64,000 nt of DNA, from the NCBI GenBank assembly GCA_036556505.1, contig DATBJH010000077.1:62001-126000 (forward strand), in the 5' to 3' direction. Positions 9,301 through 15,214 of this stretch are shown one piece after another (the stretch's first letter is position 1; every line of letters starts with the position of its first letter). This DNA comes from CAVVWJ01 sp036556505 (GTDB lineage: Bacteria > Gemmatimonadota > Gemmatimonadetes > Gemmatimonadales > GWC2-71-9). The translations under genes were made by a program, and so were the position numbers. The notes beneath the pieces were generated by a model, which did not search any database, was not told the DNA's origin, and saw only the letters and a program-made list of their open reading frames with translations.

Positions 9301-11503
9301 GCACTTCGGCCATGGGATGGCCTTCGCCGGCCAGCGAGAACGACCCATCGGGGGTGTGGAGCCCGGCATCCCAGGTGAGACGCTCGCCGTCGAGCTCCGC
9401 CGTCGCCTTGCCGCCGGTCACCAGGATCCGGCCAAGGCGCGACGGCGCGACCGTGAGACTGCCTTTGACCGCGCGTGCCGCATCGCCCCAAGTGCCGCCA
9501 CCGGATCCGCTCAGGGTTACCGGCCCGCTGAGATCCGCGCGGCCGAGCAGGGTGCCGAGATCCACGCTGTCGAGCGCCGCGCGGCGGACGTGAAAGGTGG
9601 TGACCGAGTCGAACGGCCGGGCGCTGGCCTCCACCGCGAGGGTCCCGCCCTGAACCGCACCGCGGAGGTCGAGCAGGACGCGTCCCCGCTCCACGCGAGC
9701 GCGGGCGATCACCTGCTCGATCCGGCGGGCGGCATACCGCAGCTCATCCAGCTCCAGGGTTGCCCGGACTACGGCCTCCTCGGGAGCGGTGCCGCGGCCG
9801 CTCAGCTGAAAGCTGCCGCTGAGCGGCACCGTGACGGTGTCCCGCATCAGCCTGCCGAGGTCCACACCGTCGATCCGGCCGCGGCGCACCTGATAGGTGG
9901 TCGTGTCGCCGAGGTTCGCGGTTGCCACGCCGCTGACGGTTCCCCCGGCTACGATGAGCCGGGGCCGGACCTCGAGTCGGCCTGCGGCGAGGCTCAGGCT
10001 CGCGTCGCCCAGCGACAGGCGTTCTCCGCCGCTCTTCAGCGCGGCCAGCTCCAATCGGCCACGCAGGTCCGTCTCCCGTGGGGTGACACCCTCTCCCGCG
10101 ACCTTGAAACGCAGGTCCAGCACGGGCTGCCCATCGTCACCGGCGAGGCTTCTGGCTACGGTCTCGGTCCCCTCGAGTCCGATGGCGCCGCCCGCGAGCC
10201 GGTACGACGGGACCGAATCGAAGGGACGGGCCCAGCCCGTGGCCCGGACGCGTCCGCCCAGGACATCTCCCCGTAGACGCAGGTCGGCGCGGCCGCGGGT
10301 GAGCTCGGCATCGAAGTCGAGGCTGCGCAAGTCCGTGTTCCCTAACCGCGTGCCTCGCAGGCGGAGCGAGGCGTTTCCGTCGGCGAGCGCCAGTGTCTCG
10401 CCACGGATATCGGCCTCGATGTCACCGTTGACGGCGCCCATGGGCGCCGAGCGATACAGGCGCGATGGATCAAGGCCCTTGAGCTCTCCCCGGACGCTAT
10501 ACACCGCGGGCGCCCCGCGTCCGACCACCGTGCTTCCCTCCAAGTCCATCGCGGCGCTGTCGAGCCGGGCCGCGAGCCGCGCGGTGACCAGGCGGCCCTT
10601 TGCCGACACGCCCACCTGGAACCGGAGGTCGCCTTCCGGCGGGACGGCGGGGTAGACACTGGCAAGGTCGGCGAGCGCGAGCGGGCGTGCCTCCAGCCTC
10701 ACGTCCAGCCGATCCGCCATCCGGGGAACGTCGAAGCTCCGCGGAAGCACGGCGCGCCCGGCGATGTCGCTGCGATGACTGCGGATACGAAGCGGGTCGA
10801 GGCGGAAGACTTCGGGCGTGGCCTCGCCGGCGGCGGCGAGGGCGAACCAGAGCGCGGGCTCACCCGGAGGGGCGATCTCCGCGCCGATGGAGTCCATCAC
10901 GACGAGGACGGTATCACCCACCACCAGATTCCGGCCGGAAAGCGCGAGATCCTTGACTCGGGCGATCGAATCGGGGGCCAGCCGAGCCGTGAGGTCCAGC
11001 CGGCGAATTCTGAGCCGGTCCACGAGGAAGTCGCCGCCGGCCGCGGCCGTGTCTCCCGAGGATCGGATCGCGCCGGCGATGTCCCAGCCGCCGGGGTCAC
11101 GACGTGCGGCCACGGTGCCACCGTCGAGGGTCAGCTGGCGCAGGCGCCGATCGGGTCCGCGCAGTTGCAGCGGATTGTAGCGGGCGCCCAGGTATTCGAT
11201 GCGAGCGAGCTCGCGGCTGCCGTGTCGCAGCACGACTCCGCGCAGCTGCAGATTGGTGAACCAGTTGCCGCTGACACCGCCGATCGCGAGGCTGTAGCCG
11301 GGACTCAGTGGGACGAAGGTGATCAGGCGATTGACGGCCCAGGCAGCTACGGCGGGAACCTGCAGCAACGCCACGACGGCAAGCACGACCGTCAGGATGG
11401 CGATGCCGCCGAAGGCGAGCACCCGGCCAAGGCGCCGCACAAGGGGAGAGTTCATCCCGAATAGTGGACGCCTAAGGGGAGGGACGACCATGACTTGCGT
11501 CAC
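6380..11503 (-). CDS. tamB: TamB-like translocation/assembly module protein (DUF490)
   Basis: The protein is about 1,700 residues long. It has one N-terminal membrane anchor (VLAFGGIAILTVVLAVVALLQ), then a very long series of beta-rich repeats with recurring patterns such as RLRIRRLDLTARL and DGVFAPRDSSDMTVRITGF, and a C-terminal TamB domain ending GRYAF. TamB proteins span the periplasm as a lipid-lined beta-taco and work with TamA. The first possible start is GTG at 11503. ATG at 11491 and ATG at 11455 (MNSPLVRRLGR) are in frame, and 11455 gives the most usual anchor position; none has a strong ribosome binding site. The overlap with tamA indicates one operon. Gemmatimonadota-like TamB proteins are often longer than the 1,259 residues of E. 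coli TamB, which I recall rather than can check. Confidence 0.85.
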   Translation of the reverse strand: MTQVMVVPPLRRPLFGMNSPLVRRLGRVLAFGGIAILTVVLAVVALLQVPAVAAWAVNRLITFVPLSPGYSLAIGGVSGNWFTNLQLRGVVLRHGSRELARIEYLGARYNPLQLRGPDRRLRQLTLDGGTVAARRDPGGWDIAGAIRSSGDTAAAGGDFLVDRLRIRRLDLTARLAPDSIARVKDLALSGRNLVVGDTVLVVMDSIGAEIAPPGEPALWFALAAAGEATPEVFRLDPLRIRSHRSDIAGRAVLPRSFDVPRMADRLDVRLEARPLALADLASVYPAVPPEGDLRFQVGVSAKGRLVTARLAARLDSAAMDLEGSTVVGRGAPAVYSVRGELKGLDPSRLYRSAPMGAVNGDIEADIRGETLALADGNASLRLRGTRLGNTDLRSLDFDAELTRGRADLRLRGDVLGGRVRATGWARPFDSVPSYRLAGGAIGLEGTETVARSLAGDDGQPVLDLRFKVAGEGVTPRETDLRGRLELAALKSGGERLSLGDASLSLAAGRLEVRPRLIVAGGTVSGVATANLGDTTTYQVRRGRIDGVDLGRLMRDTVTVPLSGSFQLSGRGTAPEEAVVRATLELDELRYAARRIEQVIARARVERGRVLLDLRGAVQGGTLAVEASARPFDSVTTFHVRRAALDSVDLGTLLGRADLSGPVTLSGSGGGTWGDAARAVKGSLTVAPSRLGRILVTGGKATAELDGERLTWDAGLHTPDGSFSLAGEGHPMAEVPSYVVRAGRADSLDLGPLLGYDSLRTALSARFTGSLSGTTLDNSLARLQLQLLPSRVNDAELGPGRLTVGLDRGALEGDLRLQGEEAVAAARFSGRLGAEESRVRADGEWRVERLARWTRDTAADGRFEGRFGLDLVADSSGLTTLGGQVSALGGVGGVRLQQLYAAFRPSPGAVEVDTLIVRSNAMALDGGGRIALRSGPSAATGSFRISGRTGDLTPLALLAGADSVVMDSTLLDLTVSGPPERRKIEGHADAFRLLYGGTLAERLTAEGSGVMDSAGRVAFGGRLRVLGAAVGKLSVQRVDLSGRYDSLVAVQGAVVVNDDMGLTLDLGGTASGDSTLATLRRLDVREGGRRWQLERPAMIGLRPSVVEVRGFNLGAGDRSITLDGVFAPRDSSDMTVRITGFDLDALEQARLVPIAGRLDGILRLSGPAEAPSLEGKVGFDVRRSGGDNLGRIGSELAWTRAGLRLNAFAGPRTGGGRLTVAGTLPWRLTLAPEDTAAQVGFAREPADTMALAVRADSFDLGLFQPLLPEETAADLTGALAVNARVGGTPDQPRVTGTVGLRDLGVELPVLGVTYREGRLAGRLDGERFRIDTLRILTGEDQELFASGDVRLEPLTDPALAIDARLKDFLVSHSDQLHAVATGDVRLAGTAAEPVLTGKLQLAEAEIFAGAETATAVEEVQLTPADLQQLAQRFGPAAAAAGAKEESGFLDRFRMNLDLSFSRRVWLRKAQSPSMDIELAGRINLRQEPGGEMQFFGQVEPIPDRGELDLYGRTFQLTEGEIALRGPVDSTNLDVTAQYRVPTEGDPDAEEVVINVHATGRPDSLGLAFEADPAMGQDDIISYIVTGRPASDNPLVDQQGGGVNATQVAVGQLAGTLGSAAGEELGFDVFTIRQEPEQGLTLTAGRYLGARVFVSLHQPLRIGTNSDQQTTETSGPGFELEYAWRRWLRSTLRGGSLPASALMRGRYAF

Positions 11504-11534
11504 GGTCGCCGGGCGGTGCGACTAGCCTAGCCTC

Positions 11535-11732
11535 TCACTTCCATTGGGCACCGCAAGGACACTGGTGACGCCCTGGGTGCCCGGTATCGCGGTAGCAAAC
11601 ACAGGAGTGCGCGCCATCGTCGGTGCCGTAGAGACAGACGCGATCGTGCGCGTTGCCACTCTCGATCCGCTCGATGTTGCGGGCAATTTCACGCAACACC
11701 GTGCCGCCCCGCGAGACCTCGGTCCCGATCAC
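11535..11732 (-). CDS. Small Cys-rich protein, 65 aa, unknown
   Basis: The start is GTG at 11732, preceded by AGGAGA at a 7-nt spacing, which is a strong ribosome binding site and the main reason to call it. The C-terminal third holds five cysteines and three histidines (DRVCLY, HSCVCYRDTGHPGRHQCPCG), a spacing that could bind a metal ion. There is no signal peptide and no membrane segment. It lies downstream of tamB in the opposite sense of the candidate RNA. I do not recognise the family. Codon use is less GC-biased than that of neighbours. Confidence 0.5.
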   Translation of the reverse strand: MIGTEVSRGGTVLREIARNIERIESGNAHDRVCLYGTDDGAHSCVCYRDTGHPGRHQCPCGAQWK

Positions 11733-11855
11733 TCAACGATCTCCTGAACAGGGTGTCGGCGGTGGAAGGGCCACAAACTAGGCGCTTCGATTCCACATCG
11801 CCAGACGTTCTTTTCAACGTGGATGACGTTGATCGTGTCGATAAAAAACTCCCTC

Positions 11856-11884
11856 TTGACATGCGCGTGATGAGTTCGTACTGT
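11856..11884 (+). promoter_or_regulatory. Sigma70-type promoter of the candidate RNA
   Basis: A perfect -35 box TTGACA (11856-11861) is followed by a 17-nt spacer and a -10-like TACTGT (11879-11884). The surroundings are AT-richer than the rest of the window. Transcription would begin near 11891. No protein gene follows on this strand for 1.6 kb, so the promoter fits the RNA described next. Confidence 0.6.
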
Positions 11885-11890
11885 TGCCTC

Positions 11891-12203
11891 CCCTCGAAGC
11901 CGCGAGGCCTCGAGGTGAGTCACTCATCAAGCGGTGTATTGATGGGAGACGATGACAGGCCGCAGGACGCTGCGAGTCTGTCGCTCACAGGGAGATCAGT
12001 CCTCGTGAGACGATCGCGAGCTCGCCGGCCGCGATCGAACGCCCGAGCAGGGCTCGGGTACCTTGGCCGTCACCGCACGGGCTGAGGAAGGCACATCGGT
12101 TCGGTCGCCACACGTGGCGACACTGATCCAGCGAACCCGGTGTCCGCCGGCGACAGAACCTCCCGATTCGCGACGTGTCGTGTTTCGGGAGGTTTTTGTT
12201 TTG
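11891..12203 (+). ncRNA. Candidate structured non-coding RNA, about 310 nt
   Basis: The stretch runs from a good promoter to a good intrinsic terminator and has no plausible ORF. It is full of local stems: 11954-11958 with 11978-11982 enclosing 11961-11965 with 11970-11974 (GACG tetraloop); 11984-11988 with 12005-12009; 12011-12018 with 12030-12037 (8 bp); 12042-12048 with 12052-12058 (7 bp, 3-nt loop); 12104-12110 with 12115-12121 (7 bp, 4-nt loop); and the terminator. I looked for hallmarks of RNase P RNA, tmRNA, SRP RNA, 6S RNA and cobalamin riboswitches and found none convincing. It could act as a trans-acting RNA; being unlinked to a downstream gene it is not an obvious riboswitch. Confidence 0.55.
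12157..12203 (+). terminator. Intrinsic terminator of the candidate RNA
   Basis: Positions 12157-12166 (AACCTCCCGA) pair perfectly with 12185-12194 (TCGGGAGGTT), and the stem runs straight into TTTTTGTTTT. This is the clearest rho-independent terminator of the window. No + strand protein gene ends just before it. Confidence 0.8.
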
Positions 12204-12207
12204 TGCC

Positions 12208-12256
12208 CTGTCATCCCTCGCTGCGCTCGGGATGACCGGGATCTTCGGAAATGACA
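12208..12256. repeat. GTCATCCC...GGGATGAC palindromic repeat (family C)
   Basis: TGTCATCCC and GGGATGAC flank a short GCTGCGC centre, followed by a second looser copy (GGGATC, ATGACAGGG). The same ends recur at 15088-15173, in a degenerate form at 61905-61931, and inside ligD at 62830-62933. The copy lies between the RNA terminator and the convergent lipoprotein gene. Confidence 0.6.
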
Positions 12257-12283
12257 GGGATCTAGGGGATCACAGGATCTTCC

Positions 12284-13420
12284 CTACCAGGTCAGCGTGT
12301 AGCGCGCCCCCACCGTCATCAGCACTTCGGACGCCCGGAAGTCCAGGGAAGGCTGCTCACCCGGCCAGGCCATGAAATGACTGCTCACGCCGAAGTTCAG
12401 GGCGAACGACTCGAGCACGTGCACTGACGCCGAGAGCCGCTCCAAGGCGTCGCGGCGGCGGGAGACGATCGGTCCCCCGCCGAAGGCGAACGTCTTCTCC
12501 GCCGTGACGCTGATCGGAATCCGCACCGAGGTGAGCCGCCCGTTCGCCGAGAGCCGGGTGGCGAACACCTGGAGCGCCTCGTGGCCATTGGTCACCAGTC
12601 CGAACTGCGTGCTCGCCGTCACTCCCCGCATCATGACGCTCGGCCCCACGCTCAGGCTGTAGGCCGTCTTCTCCATCAGCTCGGTGCGCCGGCCGTCGGG
12701 CAGCCAGTCGTTGCGCAGGCCGCCGACGTGCATCGCGATGCCGTAACTGACCTCCTTGCCCTCCTTGACTACCCGGCTCAGGTCCAGCGAGGCGGCCTGC
12801 CCGTCGCCGCCGAAGAACCCCTGCGCCCGGGCGCTCCAATTCCTGGCCGCGAGCTCCCCTTCGACGAAGAACGCGCCGCTGCTGAGCGCCTGGCTGGAGA
12901 GCGGGCCGGTGCTCTGGTCCCTCATCGTGCGGCGGGAGAAGACCGTGTTCCAGCCCGCGCTTACCGCGACCGTCCGGACGTTCCGCTCGGGCAACCGGAC
13001 CTCGAACTCGTGGAAGAACTCGCGGCACTGACCCTCCTGGCACACCGATATCGTGGCCGGCTTCATCAGACGGTCGAGCAGGACTCCGTTGTGGCGGTCT
13101 GCGTACTCGCGGGAGGGCCGCCGGTCTCCGAAATCCCCGCTCACCCTGGCGAAGAGGCGCGAGCCGTGACTCCAATACCGGTCTACCCCATTGGTGGAGA
13201 CCAGGGCAATGCTGTCGGCCGCGGGGCTCTGGATGACGACCATCGCTTGCTGCCCGTTCCGGAGGAACGGCGTGTCCATCCTGAGGTCCACGGGCTGGGG
13301 GCCGTCGGCCAGGCGGGTCGAATAGGTCGGATAGGCACAGCCGGCGGCCACCGCCCCGCCCGCGAGAGCAGGCGCGAGTGCACGGGCCAACCGGATGAGG
13401 AGCAGTTGCGAGGTCCGCAC
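12284..13420 (-). CDS. Lipoprotein of unknown family, copy 1 of 2
   Basis: This 378-residue protein starts with GTG at 13420 and has a lipoprotein signal with Cys28 (AVAAGC). It is a clear paralogue of the protein at 51792-52916. Shared blocks in order include VDRYWS/LDRYWS, RLPERN/KLPERN with VAVSAGW/VAVSGGW, GVTASTQFG/GITASTQFG, then TAEKTFAFGGG, IVSRR, MAWP and the C-terminal YTLTW/YSLTW. An N-terminal beta-sandwich segment (residues ~40-160) is followed by what looks like an outer-membrane-barrel-like second half with alternating strands; the terminal aromatic fits that. Function is unknown. No operon partner is apparent. Confidence 0.7.
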   Translation of the reverse strand: MRTSQLLLIRLARALAPALAGGAVAAGCAYPTYSTRLADGPQPVDLRMDTPFLRNGQQAMVVIQSPAADSIALVSTNGVDRYWSHGSRLFARVSGDFGDRRPSREYADRHNGVLLDRLMKPATISVCQEGQCREFFHEFEVRLPERNVRTVAVSAGWNTVFSRRTMRDQSTGPLSSQALSSGAFFVEGELAARNWSARAQGFFGGDGQAASLDLSRVVKEGKEVSYGIAMHVGGLRNDWLPDGRRTELMEKTAYSLSVGPSVMMRGVTASTQFGLVTNGHEALQVFATRLSANGRLTSVRIPISVTAEKTFAFGGGPIVSRRRDALERLSASVHVLESFALNFGVSSHFMAWPGEQPSLDFRASEVLMTVGARYTLTW

Positions 13421-13561
13421 GGGTGAATCCGGACTACGCGATGGCCAGGGCGGAAGGTCGATACGACGGCGCTTCCGTATTCATCATATCGTCCGATTCG
13501 CGAGGCGGCCAGACCCCTCGGCTTGCGTGCCGGGCTCGCCGGGGAGCACATTCGCTCCGTC

Positions 13562-15025
13562 ATGTCGGACCAGACCCCGCGACCGTCCCAGCCGACCCCC
13601 GTCGAGACCTCGGGTCTTCGCGGGGCGCGTCTGGCCGCGCGGGTGCGCCAGGCGCTCTACCACCTGTCCCCGGCGGAGCTCGCGGCGGCCCATGAGGGCA
13701 TGCGGCAGGCGGGGTCGAAGCGGCACCTGGAGTACTTCCACGACGGGGAGGTGGAAGCCATTCGGGTGCTGCCCTGCCCCATCACACTGCTCCCCGAGCA
13801 GCTCGTCTACCTTCACTCCGTCACCCGGGCGCTGCACTACGCGCTGCTCCGGATTCCCGAGCTCTACCTGGCCGATCCCGCTGTCCGGAAGCTGCTCCGG
13901 ATGGAACCGGCGGAAGACGAGTGGCTGCGCGCCTGCTGGACCCCGGTGGTGCAGGCTCGCAACCCCGTGTTCGACCGGCTGGACTGCATGGTGGACTACG
14001 CCAGCCCTATCTGGAAGGACACCTTGCGGTTCGTGGAGCCGAACCTCACCGGCGTGGGCGGGCTCTACCTGGTGCCGGCGGTCGAGGAAGTGGTGGACGA
14101 GGTCATGGTGCCCCTGCTCCAGCGGGGCGACCCCGGCCTCCGGCTGACCCGTCTCACGGATGCGCGCACCCTTCTTCTCCGGGAGCTGGTCGAGCACCTG
14201 GAGGCGCTTGGCCGGCCGGGCGGGACCATCTGCCTGATCGAGCCCAAGTACGAGCTGGAGGGCATCGATGAGCAGCGGAGGCTGGTGGAGTATTACGGGG
14301 ACCGGCACGGCATCAGGATGCTGCACGCCGATCCGAGCGAGCTGCGGATGAAGGGCGAGGAGATCTACTGTGGCGATACCGCGGTGGATCTGGTCTACCG
14401 CGACTACAGCGTGCTCGATCTCGCCGACATGGCGGAGGGAGGCTGGGAGCCGGAGCCCATGCGGCGCTTGTTCCGCGAGAACCGCGTCGTCTCCTCGATC
14501 TCCGCCGAGCTGGACTGCAAGGCCTGCTTCGAGGTGCTTACCGATCCCGCCCTGTGCGAGCGCTACTACGCCGAGGAAGAGCGGCGGGTGTTCCAGCACC
14601 ACGTCCTGTGGACCCGGGTGGTGGGCGACCGCCGCACGACCTTGCCCGGCGGGGAAACCGGTGATCTGCTCGAGTTCGCCCGGGGGGAGCGGGAGTGGCT
14701 GGTGCTCAAGCCGTCCCGCGGGTACGGAGGCGAGGGAGTGATGCTGGGCCAGACGGTGAGTGATAGCGAATGGTGCTCAGCCCTGGACGCGGCGCTGGCG
14801 GACGAGGAGCTCTGGGTGGTCCAGCGCCTGGCGCAGATCCCGGTGGTGGAGGTGCCGACTCTGACCGAGGAGGGCGCCCTCCAGCCGGAGGCGTTCTACC
14901 ACGTCATGGGCTTCGCCTCCACGGACGATGGCATCGCGGTCCTGGCCCGGGCCTCGCAGCGGCAGGTGGTGAACGTGGCCCAGCGCGGGGGGATGGCGGC
15001 GGTGATGCTGGTGGAGGAGGTATGA
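13562..15025 (+). CDS. Circularly permuted ATP-grasp-like protein
   Basis: The start is taken at ATG 13562 (MSDQTPRPSQ); an in-frame TTG at 13523 is less likely. Residues ~230-310 carry the segment typical of circularly permuted ATP-grasp enzymes: IEPKYELEGIDEQRRLVEYY, then DPSELRMKGEEIYCGDTAVD and LVYRDYSVLDL. The glycine-rich ATP loop with its lysine, LKPSRGYGGEGVMLG, follows near 390-405, and the strand VVNVAQRGG near the end may supply metal ligands. Such enzymes ligate an amine to a carboxylate using ATP; glutathionylspermidine synthase is a known relative. The substrate cannot be read here. The gene is convergent with nagB/PIG-L across a repeat element. There is no signal peptide. Confidence 0.6.
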   Translation: MSDQTPRPSQPTPVETSGLRGARLAARVRQALYHLSPAELAAAHEGMRQAGSKRHLEYFHDGEVEAIRVLPCPITLLPEQLVYLHSVTRALHYALLRIPELYLADPAVRKLLRMEPAEDEWLRACWTPVVQARNPVFDRLDCMVDYASPIWKDTLRFVEPNLTGVGGLYLVPAVEEVVDEVMVPLLQRGDPGLRLTRLTDARTLLLRELVEHLEALGRPGGTICLIEPKYELEGIDEQRRLVEYYGDRHGIRMLHADPSELRMKGEEIYCGDTAVDLVYRDYSVLDLADMAEGGWEPEPMRRLFRENRVVSSISAELDCKACFEVLTDPALCERYYAEEERRVFQHHVLWTRVVGDRRTTLPGGETGDLLEFARGEREWLVLKPSRGYGGEGVMLGQTVSDSEWCSALDAALADEELWVVQRLAQIPVVEVPTLTEEGALQPEAFYHVMGFASTDDGIAVLARASQRQVVNVAQRGGMAAVMLVEEV

Positions 15026-15214
15026 GGCGGTCAGGCGGTCTGGGCGGTAGGCGGTCTGGCGGTCTGGGCGGACCGAGCCTCATTCTGTCATCCCGGGCAA
15101 CGCGAGGGATCTGCTCGGCGGTCATCGTCGACCGGGTGAGAAGATCCCTCATTGCTCGCGCTCCTTGGGATGACCATGCGCCTTGACCGCCTGACCGCCT
15201 GACCGCCCGACCGC
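15026..15214. repeat. Nested inverted-repeat element, copy A1
   Basis: The outer arms are clusters of GGCGGTC (15026-15072) and, inverted, GACCGCC (15184-15214). Inside lies a family C hairpin: TCATCCC at 15088-15094 with GGGATGA at 15167-15173, and a perfect 9-bp inner pair GAGGGATCT (15104-15112) with AGATCCCTC (15142-15150). The element fills exactly the gap between two convergent genes, starting right after one stop and ending at the other. Confidence 0.75.

Noticed and set aside
11729..11923. 64-codon minus-strand frame upstream of the 65-aa Cys-rich protein
   Set aside because: GTG start without ribosome site, overlapping the promoter of the candidate RNA; its GTGA overlap with the next frame is suggestive but not enough.
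11891..12203. Identity of the RNA as RNase P RNA or tmRNA
   Set aside because: GAGGAAGG and GACAGAA look like fragments of RNase P motifs, but their order and the rest of the core do not fit; no tRNA-like 3' end exists.
12063..12254. 63-codon + strand frame starting at TTG inside the candidate RNA
   Set aside because: No ribosome site and it runs through the terminator stem and T-tract.
15026..15214. Repeat elements as insertion sequences
   Set aside because: No transposase gene and no clear target-site duplication; they are short palindromic repeats.
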